From assembly GCF_017876625.1 (NCBI RefSeq), contig NZ_JAGIOH010000001.1, forward strand, positions 4,857,501 through 4,921,500: a DNA stretch of 64,000 nucleotides, read 5' to 3'. Both the position numbers and the translations under genes were made by a program. Origin of the DNA: Streptomyces syringium (GTDB lineage Bacteria > Actinomycetota > Actinomycetes > Streptomycetales > Streptomycetaceae). Below, one piece after another: positions 50,896-57,882 of this stretch. The notes beneath the pieces are model-generated. The model ran no database searches, was not told the origin of the DNA, and worked only from the letters and a program-made list of their open reading frames with translations. Every line of letters begins with the position of its first letter. Position 1 is the stretch's first letter.

Positions 50896-51406
50896 TCAGC
50901 GCGATCCTGCGGACGAGGGCGATCAGCGCGGCCAGCAGGGTGCCGGCGTAGAGCCATCCGGCGTTCAGCGACAGCAGGGTGATCAGCCCCATGAGCTGGG
51001 TGCCGAAGCCGCCCCCGCCGCCGCTGATCGGCACCCCGCCGACGGCGTACGCGATGGGCGCGCTGATCGGCGCGGTCACCAGGTCGGCGGGCCGCACCCA
51101 CAGCGCGCAGGCCGCGCTGCCGATGATGAAGAACACGCCGTAGACGGCGGGGGAGCCGTCCAGCAGCGCCGCGTCGCCCGCGCCGATGGCCAGCATCCCG
51201 AGCGCGGTGAGCAGCCCGCTGCCGAGCCCCGTCAGCCGGGCCGCCGGCATCCGGTCCAGCGCCCGCCGCAGCGGCGGCACCCCGGGCCCGGGCCCCGACC
51301 GGTAGACCGTCGCGTGCTCGCCCTGTCCCACGGGGGCAGCGGGGCGCGGCACGGGGGGCGTGCGGCGGGCCTTGCGCTGCGGGGTACGTGTGCTGGGTTG
51401 CTCCAC
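50792..51406 (-). CDS. DUF6542 membrane protein
   Basis: About 204 aa from a GTG at 51406. A basic Pro/Arg-rich cytoplasmic segment (~1-45) is followed by four hydrophobic helices (GLGSGLLTALGMLAIGAGDA, AVYGVFFIIGSAACALWV, APISAPIAYAVGGVP, LITLLSLNAGWLYAGTLLAA) and a strongly basic tail (RRRERNRQRKRPSRPPR). The tail is encoded by DNA antisense to the ppgK 3' end. The position between ppgK and ychF is a recurrent Streptomyces arrangement; the function is unknown. Confidence 0.78.
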   Translation of the reverse strand: MEQPSTRTPQRKARRTPPVPRPAAPVGQGEHATVYRSGPGPGVPPLRRALDRMPAARLTGLGSGLLTALGMLAIGAGDAALLDGSPAVYGVFFIIGSAACALWVRPADLVTAPISAPIAYAVGGVPISGGGGGFGTQLMGLITLLSLNAGWLYAGTLLAALIALVRRIALIRARRRERNRQRKRPSRPPRSPRCSPAGRERSPR

Positions 51407-51634
51407 CCGACCAAAGTAGGTCGGGAAGCGGGAGGAATCCGGCGTTGGACACGCGCTTTGGGCCACCTTGCCCAAGCGTTCGAAGGACTGCCCGTTCGGG
51501 GCGGGGTCGCGGCGCGGACCCGTAGACTGGTTGACCGGCCCCCGGGGGCCGGGACCCTTCACACCATTCCCGGACGACGCGCGGCGAACCGCCGCCCGCG
51601 CCGCTACGGGAATCTCGCTACGGGAAGTCGCCAC

Positions 51635-52723
51635 GTGTCGCTCACGATCGGAATCGTCGGCCTGCCGAATGTCGGCAAGTCGACCCTGTTCAACGCCCTG
51701 ACCAAGAACGACGTACTGGCGGCCAACTACCCGTTCGCCACCATCGAGCCCAACGTCGGTGTCGTCGGTGTCCCCGACCCCCGGCTGCAGAAGCTCGCGG
51801 AGATCTTCGGTTCGCAGAAGATCCTCCCCGCCACGGTCGACTTCGTGGACATCGCGGGCATCGTGCGCGGCGCCTCGGAGGGCGAGGGCCTGGGCAACAA
51901 GTTCCTCGCGAACATCCGTGAGTCCGACGCGATCTGCCAGGTCATCCGCGCCTTCAAGGACGAGAACGTCGTCCACGTCGACGGCAAGGTCTCGCCCAAG
52001 GACGACATCGAGACCATCAACACCGAGCTGATCCTCGCGGACCTCCAGTCCGTCGAGAAGGCCGTCCCGCGCCTGACCAAGGAATCCCGTCTCCAGAAGG
52101 AGAAGGTCGCGGTCCTGGCCGCCGTGGAGTCCGCCCGGAAGATCCTAGAGTCCGGCCAGACGCTCTTCTCGGCCGGCATCACCAAGGGCACCGAGCAGGG
52201 CGACCTGCTGCACGAGCTGCACCTGCTGACCACCAAGCCGTTCCTCTACGTCTTCAACGTCGACGAGGACGAGCTGGTCGACGAGGACTTCAAGAACGAG
52301 CAGCGCGCCCTGGTCGCCCCGGCCGAGGCGATCTTCCTCAACGCGAAGATCGAGTCCGAGCTGATCGAGCTGGACGACGACGAGGCGCTGGAGCTCCTGC
52401 AGTCCATGGGCCAGGAGGAGCCCGGCCTGGCCACCCTCGGCCGCGTCGGCTTCGCCACCCTCGGCCTGCAGACCTACCTGACGGCCGGCCCGAAGGAAAC
52501 CCGCGCCTGGACCATCAAGAAGGGCGCCACGGCCCCCGAGGCGGCCGGTGTCATCCACACCGACTTCCAGAAGGGCTTCATCAAGGCCGAGGTCATCTCC
52601 TTCGACGACCTGATCGCCACCGGCTCCGTAGCCGACGCCCGCGCGGCCGGCAAGGCCCGCATGGAGGGCAAGGAGTACGTGATGGCGGACGGCGACGTGG
52701 TGGAGTTCCGCTTCAACGTCTGA
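51635..52723 (+). CDS. ychF: Redox-regulated ATPase YchF (Obg-like)
   Basis: 362 aa, the family's usual length. The G1 motif GLPNVGKSTLFNAL, G3 DIAGIVRGASEGEGLGNKFL, the NVDEDEL segment in place of the GTPase NKxD motif (hence ATP preference), and a C-terminal TGS domain (TYLTAGPKETRAWTIKKGAT, HTDFQKGFIKAEVI) are present. It binds ribosomes and modulates stress responses. The start is a GTG with GGGAAG upstream. Confidence 0.96.
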   Translation: MSLTIGIVGLPNVGKSTLFNALTKNDVLAANYPFATIEPNVGVVGVPDPRLQKLAEIFGSQKILPATVDFVDIAGIVRGASEGEGLGNKFLANIRESDAICQVIRAFKDENVVHVDGKVSPKDDIETINTELILADLQSVEKAVPRLTKESRLQKEKVAVLAAVESARKILESGQTLFSAGITKGTEQGDLLHELHLLTTKPFLYVFNVDEDELVDEDFKNEQRALVAPAEAIFLNAKIESELIELDDDEALELLQSMGQEEPGLATLGRVGFATLGLQTYLTAGPKETRAWTIKKGATAPEAAGVIHTDFQKGFIKAEVISFDDLIATGSVADARAAGKARMEGKEYVMADGDVVEFRFNV

Positions 52724-52740
52724 TCGCGAACGCATACGTC

Positions 52741-52776
52741 AGAAGGGGCTGCACTCCCAGGAGTGCGGCCCCTTCT
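52741..52776. terminator. Bidirectional terminator after ychF
   Basis: A 16-bp stem with one G-T wobble (52741-52756 with 52761-52776) and a four-base loop, between convergent ychF and the Uma2-family gene. Confidence 0.88.
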
Positions 52777-52785
52777 CGCGTCGAT

Positions 52786-53367
52786 TCACCCGCCCTTGCG
52801 CGGCGTGAGCTTGTCGAGGTCGAGGCCGATCTCGAACGGCAGCTCCCGCTGGAGGGTATGGCGGAAGATCCCCGCCGGGGCGTAGACCCCGGTCGGCTCG
52901 TCCAGCTCGTAGACATGGACGACAGGCGCACCGTCCTCGTCCTCGATGCACCAGTAGTGCGGGATCCCGGCCTGTGCGTACTTGCGCAGCTTGACCGTGC
53001 GGTCGCGGTGCGCGGACTCGGGGGAGACCACTTCGACCACGAGCTGCACGTCCTTCGCCGCGAACCAGGTGCGGTCAGGGTCGAAAGGGGTCGTGGCCAC
53101 CAGGAGGTCGGGCTCGGGGCGGTTGCGTTCGTCGAGCCGGATGGTCATCTCCCGGCCGACTTCGAGTCCTTCCGGCGCCCGCTCCATGAGGGCGACGGTG
53201 AGCATGGTGACAAGGTGGCTGTGCCATGCCCGCTGCGGCAGCATCCTGAAGACGAGGGCCCCGTCGATCAGCTCGGTGTGGCGAGGGGCGTCCGGCAGGC
53301 GGTCCAGATCTTCCGCGAACCATCCCTCGGGACGGGGCGGAATCATCCAGTCGGGCAGTGCGGTCAT
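52786..53367 (-). CDS. Uma2-family (DUF820) putative nuclease
   Basis: 193 aa from the ATG at 53367. The restriction-endonuclease-like core is RPEPDLLVATT, then VQLVVEVVSPESAHRDRTVK, then KYAQAGIPHYWCIEDEDGAP, which gives the PD-(D/E)xK pattern (Asp, then ExV, then Lys). Uma2 proteins are abundant in cyanobacteria and Streptomyces. Nuclease activity is inferred from fold and the biological role is unclear. It is a common multi-copy, recently moving family. Confidence 0.85.
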   Translation of the reverse strand: MTALPDWMIPPRPEGWFAEDLDRLPDAPRHTELIDGALVFRMLPQRAWHSHLVTMLTVALMERAPEGLEVGREMTIRLDERNRPEPDLLVATTPFDPDRTWFAAKDVQLVVEVVSPESAHRDRTVKLRKYAQAGIPHYWCIEDEDGAPVVHVYELDEPTGVYAPAGIFRHTLQRELPFEIGLDLDKLTPRKGG

Positions 53368-53597
53368 GGCTCCACCGTAGCGAGGCGCAGGACGACCGGT
53401 CAGGGGATCGCGCCGACGCGTTTCCTTGGTTGCCGCACCACCGACCCCGCCCCGCGCGGGGTCACGCTCCGTATCCGGGTGTTCCGCGAGGTATGAGGAG
53501 ATGTGCCCCGGGGCAGTGCTGCGTGCATGTGCGCGCGTCGCCCGATCACGCGCCGCTGAGCTGCAATTCACCACATCTAGTGAATCCTTGGCCTTGA

Positions 53598-53637
53598 GTT
53601 GCGGACCACAACCATCGGTTGCCAAGCTGTTGCGGAC
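53598..53637. promoter_or_regulatory. Direct repeat GTTGCGGAC upstream of GntR gene
   Basis: Two copies (53598-53606 and 53629-53637) are 31 bp apart, about three helical turns, just before the start codon. The first copy is also part of GTTG-N7-CAAC. This could be an autoregulatory site. The rest of the 292-bp gap 53368-53659 shows nothing else. Confidence 0.4.
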
Positions 53638-53659
53638 TGTCAACTTGATGGGAGTGGAC

Positions 53660-54412
53660 GTGGCCTTCGGTGACCAGCCCGCATATCTCCGCGTCGCCGG
53701 TGATCTTCGCCAGAAGATCGTCGCAGGCGAGTTGCCGCCGCATACCCGACTTCCCTCCCAAGCGCGCATTCGCGAGCAGTACGGGGTCTCGGACACCGTC
53801 GCCCTGGAGGCCCGCAAGGTGCTGATGGCCGAGGGGCTGGTCGAGGGGCGGTCCGGGTCGGGGACGTATGTGCGGGAGCAGCCCGTGCCGCGGGCGCTCG
53901 TGCGGACGGGGTACCGGTCGGTGGGGGATTCCACGCCGTTCCGGCAGGAGCAGGCCGACGACCGGGTCAAGGGGACCTGGGAGTCGCGCAGTGAGCAGGT
54001 GGCGGCCGGTGCCGATGTGGCGCGGCGGCTGCGGATCGCGGTCGGTGACCGGGTGATGCGGACGGGCTATCTCTTCCGGGCCGCGGGGGAGCCGGCCATG
54101 CTCTCCACCTCCTGGGAGCCGCTGGCCGTCACCGGGCGGACGCCGGTGATGCTGCCCGAGGAGGGGCCGCTGGCCGGCAAGGGGGTGGTCGAGCGGATGG
54201 CCGCCATCGATCTGATCGTGGACAACGTCACCGAGGAGGTCAGCGCGCGCCCCGGGCTGGCCGAGGAGGCGCTGGCGCTCGGCGGGGTGCCCGGCCACTG
54301 CGTGCTGGTCGTCTCGCGCACCTATCTCGCGGGGGGCTGCCCGGTCGAGACGGCGGACATCGTCATGCTCGCCGAGCGGCACCGGGTCGCTTACCACCTG
54401 CCGGTGAAGTGA
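53660..54412 (+). CDS. GntR-family regulator with UTRA ligand domain
   Basis: About 250 aa from a GTG with GGGAG five bases upstream (ATG at 53648 is the alternative). The winged helix is at the N-terminus (YLRVAGDLRQKIVAGELPPH, TRLPSQARIREQYGVSDTVA) and a UTRA/chorismate-lyase-like effector domain follows (GDRVMRTGYLFRAAGEPAML, NVTEEVSARPGLAEEALAL). HutC-subfamily regulators sense sugars, amines or other small metabolites. The APC permease 280 bp downstream is a possible target. Confidence 0.87.
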   Translation: MAFGDQPAYLRVAGDLRQKIVAGELPPHTRLPSQARIREQYGVSDTVALEARKVLMAEGLVEGRSGSGTYVREQPVPRALVRTGYRSVGDSTPFRQEQADDRVKGTWESRSEQVAAGADVARRLRIAVGDRVMRTGYLFRAAGEPAMLSTSWEPLAVTGRTPVMLPEEGPLAGKGVVERMAAIDLIVDNVTEEVSARPGLAEEALALGGVPGHCVLVVSRTYLAGGCPVETADIVMLAERHRVAYHLPVK

Positions 54413-54429
54413 AGATGACGTGAAAGTGA

Positions 54430-54462
54430 CGCCGCCGTCTCGATAGCGATTCGAAGGCGGCG
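54430..54462 (+). terminator. Possible terminator after GntR gene
   Basis: CGCCGCC (54430-54436) pairs with GGCGGCG (54456-54462) across a 19-nt loop. The stem is short and the call is tentative. The rest of 54413-54691 presumably contains the permease promoter; a TACGAT -10-like box is near 54632. Confidence 0.35.
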
Positions 54463-54691
54463 GCGGAGAGTTGACGTCCGGATATGTGCCCTACGTCGGC
54501 TTGCGCCCCCGGAAGAATATGCGCACTTCGCCCCAGCTTGTCCTGATTAGGCAAGGTGGATCTTTGTGTTGCAAACCTCACATACGCCCAGGTCAGAGCG
54601 TTTTTGCGGAACGGACCGTGCCAATTCGCTCGTACGATGGCGCGGTTTGTGTCGTGCCGTGGGGGAGTAGGAAGAAAAGGAGATCCGGGGC

Positions 54692-56359
54692 TTGAGTACC
54701 GAACAGGGTTCCCACTCGAATTACCGCCGGAGCTTGGGCACGGCGGCCCTGACGGCCGTCGGTCTCGGGTCGATCATCGGCTCCGGCTGGCTCTTCGGAG
54801 CCGAGCGAGCCGCCGCGCTGGCCGGTCCGGCCGCGATCCTCGCCTGGGTCATCGGCGCCGTCGTGGCGCTGACCATAGCCCTGACGTACACCGAGCTCGG
54901 CTCGATGTTCCCGAAGGCCGGCGGCATGGTGCGGTTCGGCCAGTACTCGCACGGCTCGCTCTCCGGGTACATGGCCGCCTGGGCCAACTGGATCGCCATC
55001 GTCTCCGTCATCCCCGGCGAGGCGACCGCGTCCATCCAGTACATGAGCTCGTGGGACTTCGGCTGGGCGCAGGGCCTGTTCGACGGCAAGGAGCTCACCG
55101 GCACCGGTCTGGCGTGCGCCAGCGTCCTGGTGGTCTTCTACTTCTTCCTGAACTGGTTCGCGATCACCCTGTTCGCCAAGACGAACAACGCGATCACCGT
55201 GTTCAAGGTCGTCGTGCCGGTGCTCACGGCGGGCGCGCTGATCTTCGCCCACTTCGACACGAGCAACGTCACCGACCACGGCGGGTTCGCGCCGAACGGC
55301 TGGAGCGCCGTCTTCAGCGCCGTTGCCGTCGCGGGCATCGTCTGGGCCTTCAACGGCTTCCAGTCGCCGCTGAACATGGCCGCCGAGGCCCGTAACCCGG
55401 GCAAGTCGCTGCCGAAGGCCGTCATCGGCTCGATCCTGATCGCCCTGGTGATCTACATCGCCCTCCAGGTCGCGTTCCTGATGGCCGTCCCGGCCCAGGA
55501 CCTCACCGCGGCCGGCGGCTGGAACGCGCTGGGCTACAAGTCCCCGCTCGCGGACCTCTCCATCGCCTGGGGCCTGAACTGGCTGGCGCTGCTGCTCTAC
55601 GCGGACGCCTTCGTCTCCCCCTCCGGCACCGGCATGATCTACGCGGCCACCACCTCGCGCATGATCAACGGCGTCCAGGAGAACGGCCACCTGCCCAAGG
55701 TCTTCGGCAAGGTCGACCCCAAGACCGGTGTGCCGAAGCCGGCGCTGCTGCTCAACCTCGTGATCTCGTTCATCTTCCTGGCCGTCTTCCGCGGCTGGGG
55801 CTCGATAGCGGAGATCGTCGGTGTGGCCACGGTCATCTCGTACATCACCGGCCCCGTCGCCGTGATGTCGCTGCGCCGCATCGCGCCCGGCATGAAGCGC
55901 CCGGTCAAGCTGAAGGCCATGCCGGTCATCGCGCCCATAGCGATGATCTTCGGCTCCCTGGTCATGTACTGGGCGCGCTGGCCGCTGACGGGCAAGGTCA
56001 TCTTCATCATGGCCATCGGTCTGCCGATCTGGGCCTGGTACGAGCTGCGCAAGCCGTGGGCCGAGCTCAAGCCGCACCTGATGGCCGGCGCCTGGATGGT
56101 CACCTACCTGCTGGTCATGGCCTTCGTGTCGTGGGCCGGCGGCACCGAGTTCGGTGGCAAGGGCTACCTCGCCCAGGGCTGGGACATCGTCGTGGTCGCC
56201 CTGATCGCCCTCGTCTTCTACGCGTGGGGCGTGCGCAGCGCCTGGCGCAACCCCACCCTGGTGGAGGTCGAGAAGGAGATGACGGCCATGGCCGAGGCCG
56301 AGGAGCGCGAAGAGGCGGAACTCGCCAAGGCGGCCGAGAAGGAGGCGGCGAAGGCGTAG
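54692..56359 (+). CDS. APC-family amino-acid permease with charged C-terminal tail
   Basis: 555 aa from a TTG with AAGGAG about ten bases upstream. Twelve to thirteen membrane helices are predicted. The unwound helix 1 GLGSIIGSGWLFGAERAAAL, YTELGSMFPKAGGMVRFGQY and FNGFQSPLNMAAEARNPGKS are typical of the amino acid:proton symporter group (AspT/YcaM-like). The last ~35 residues are a Glu/Ala/Lys helix (EKEMTAMAEAEEREEAELAK). The substrate is not known. A 16-bp hairpin follows. Confidence 0.9.
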   Translation: MSTEQGSHSNYRRSLGTAALTAVGLGSIIGSGWLFGAERAAALAGPAAILAWVIGAVVALTIALTYTELGSMFPKAGGMVRFGQYSHGSLSGYMAAWANWIAIVSVIPGEATASIQYMSSWDFGWAQGLFDGKELTGTGLACASVLVVFYFFLNWFAITLFAKTNNAITVFKVVVPVLTAGALIFAHFDTSNVTDHGGFAPNGWSAVFSAVAVAGIVWAFNGFQSPLNMAAEARNPGKSLPKAVIGSILIALVIYIALQVAFLMAVPAQDLTAAGGWNALGYKSPLADLSIAWGLNWLALLLYADAFVSPSGTGMIYAATTSRMINGVQENGHLPKVFGKVDPKTGVPKPALLLNLVISFIFLAVFRGWGSIAEIVGVATVISYITGPVAVMSLRRIAPGMKRPVKLKAMPVIAPIAMIFGSLVMYWARWPLTGKVIFIMAIGLPIWAWYELRKPWAELKPHLMAGAWMVTYLLVMAFVSWAGGTEFGGKGYLAQGWDIVVVALIALVFYAWGVRSAWRNPTLVEVEKEMTAMAEAEEREEAELAKAAEKEAAKA

Positions 56360-56380
56360 CCTTCCCGTTGCCGAACGCTG

Positions 56381-56416
56381 ATTTGGCCACCCACGGTCGC
56401 CCGTGGGTGGCCAAAT
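56381..56416. terminator. Terminator after APC permease
   Basis: A perfect 16-bp stem (56381-56396 with 56401-56416) with loop TCGC; the arms end in A/T bases. Confidence 0.88.
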
Positions 56417-56552
56417 GCGTACCTCTTCGTGAAAACCCGTATCCGCTGCGTAAAGGTCGGGCGTACGCTCGGGCATATGCGGACTGCGGTTTCTTCGGAA
56501 GGCGCCGACGGGCGTACGCCGGTGTGCGACGCCACAGCGGAAGGGCGGGACG

Positions 56553-56732
56553 ATGAATGAGACTGGACCGGTCCTGCCCTGGCTGGTGATCCGCCAGGAC
56601 GAGAACGGCAACCGCTATCGCGTCGGCCGCTACGCCACGAAGACCGAGGCCGAGAAGGTGGCCGACCGGCTGGACACCCACGGTCACCCCCAGCTCTACA
56701 TAGTGGAGCGCGTGGGGCGGGCGGTCTCGTAA
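56553..56732 (+). CDS. Very small SPOR-like protein
   Basis: 59 aa from an ATG at 56553 (AAGGGCGGG upstream). The translation is well behaved: WLVIRQDENGNRYRVGRYAT, then TEAEKVADRLDTHGHPQLYI, then a short tail. The pattern of a strand, a Glu/Ala-rich helix and a strand with G-x-Y/A-T-x-x-E-A-E matches a single SPOR-type repeat without a membrane anchor, a small protein family common in Streptomyces. Full SPOR domains bind denuded glycan; here the cytoplasmic location leaves the role open. Confidence 0.75.
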   Translation: MNETGPVLPWLVIRQDENGNRYRVGRYATKTEAEKVADRLDTHGHPQLYIVERVGRAVS

Positions 56733-56782
56733 GGGCGCGTCGCGCGCCGTCTCCCGAAGAACGCGCGTGGTCGCCCGGCACA

Positions 56783-56788
56783 TAGGCT
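56783..56788 (+). promoter_or_regulatory. Leaderless -10 box of NUDIX gene
   Basis: TAGGCT, six bases before the ATG at 56795. Confidence 0.6.
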
Positions 56789-56794
56789 CCGCCC

Positions 56795-57244
56795 ATGACG
56801 ACGGTACGTGTGGTGGTGGGTGGAGCGGTCTTCGACCGGGGGCGGCTGCTCGCCGCGCGGCGCAGCGCCCCGCCCGAGCTGGCAGGCCGGTGGGAGCTGC
56901 CCGGTGGCAAGCTCGAGCCCGGCGAGAGCGCCCGGCAGGCGCTCGTACGGGAGCTGCGCGAGGAGCTCGGCGTCGAGGTCGAGCCGCTCGCGCGCATCGA
57001 CGGTGAGTGGCCCCTGAAGCCGCCGTACGTGCTCCACGTCTGGACGGCCCGGCTGCTGGCGGGCGAGGTCCGTCCGCTCCAGGACCACGACGAGCTGCGC
57101 TGGCTCACTCCGGACCGGGTGGACGAGGTGGACTGGCTCGAGGCGGATCGCCCCGCGGTGGCCGCCGCCGCCCGGTTGCTCACTGCTGGAGTGACCGATT
57201 CCGATACGCCATCCGTGCCACAGGAGACGGTCCGGGACCACTGA
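56795..57244 (+). CDS. MutT-like NUDIX hydrolase
   Basis: 149 aa. The Nudix box GKLEPGESARQALVREL then REELGV is complete (G-x5-E-x7-REL-x-EE-x-G). The N-terminal VVVGGAVFDRGRLLAARRSA and PELAGRWELPGG are typical of (deoxy)nucleoside triphosphate pyrophosphohydrolases that remove 8-oxo-dGTP or related oxidised nucleotides. The C-terminal ~20 residues are an added acidic tail. Confidence 0.9.
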   Translation: MTTVRVVVGGAVFDRGRLLAARRSAPPELAGRWELPGGKLEPGESARQALVRELREELGVEVEPLARIDGEWPLKPPYVLHVWTARLLAGEVRPLQDHDELRWLTPDRVDEVDWLEADRPAVAAAARLLTAGVTDSDTPSVPQETVRDH

Positions 57245-57340
57245 GGAAGATAGTCAGACCCCAGATGCGGGTATGTGCTGATTATTCTCCCCTAATCCGG
57301 GCATACCGGTGGGGTCGCAGCGGTCTGGGAAGTGGTCGGC

Positions 57341-57751
57341 GTGAGCGACAGCGCAGGGACCTTGGCATCCACGCCCGGATTCGCCGAGTGGAGCTTCCCC
57401 GCCGAGCCGGGCGCCGTACGGACCGCCCGCACCCTGGTGCGCGACACCCTGGAGGAATGGGGGATGGAGGGCGTCACCGATGTGACGGTCCTGCTGGTCA
57501 GCGAGCTGGTCACCAATTCCCTGCGGTACGCGAGCGGCCCGATCGGTGTACGGATGTACTCGCACGCGGGCCCCGTCCTCCTCGTCGAGGTCTCCGACCC
57601 GCTGCCCGACCCGCCCCGCGAGCGCGTCGCCGAACCCGACGACGAGGGGGGCCGGGGACTGCAACTGGTGGCACTCGCCTCCCGCCGCTGGGGGACCCGC
57701 CGCGGAAACACCGGCAAAACGGTGTGGTTCGAACTGAGCTTGCCCGGTTAG
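57341..57751 (+). CDS. Stand-alone RsbW-like ATP-binding (HATPase) regulator
   Basis: 136 aa from the GTG at 57341 (GGGAAG upstream; GTG at 57332 is possible). It is a single GHKL domain with N-box SELVTNSLRYASG, G1 VSDPLPDPP, G2 DDEGGRGLQLVALASRRWG and the C-terminal GKTVWFELSLP. Such small ATPases act as anti-sigma or switch kinases for anti-anti-sigma proteins; Streptomyces have dozens. Its HATPase closely resembles the C-terminal domain of the phosphatase encoded 131 bp downstream. Confidence 0.88.
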   Translation: MSDSAGTLASTPGFAEWSFPAEPGAVRTARTLVRDTLEEWGMEGVTDVTVLLVSELVTNSLRYASGPIGVRMYSHAGPVLLVEVSDPLPDPPRERVAEPDDEGGRGLQLVALASRRWGTRRGNTGKTVWFELSLPG

Positions 57752-57882
57752 GAACCCGGGGAGGAGACATAGCGGGTTGAGACCGTGCTGTGATCGTGAA
57801 GTCCGTGTTCCGAAGGGCCCCTGTGCTGGATACTCGGCCTTCTGATGCCGGTGCGAGCACATGAGCCGGAGGGGACGGGCAC

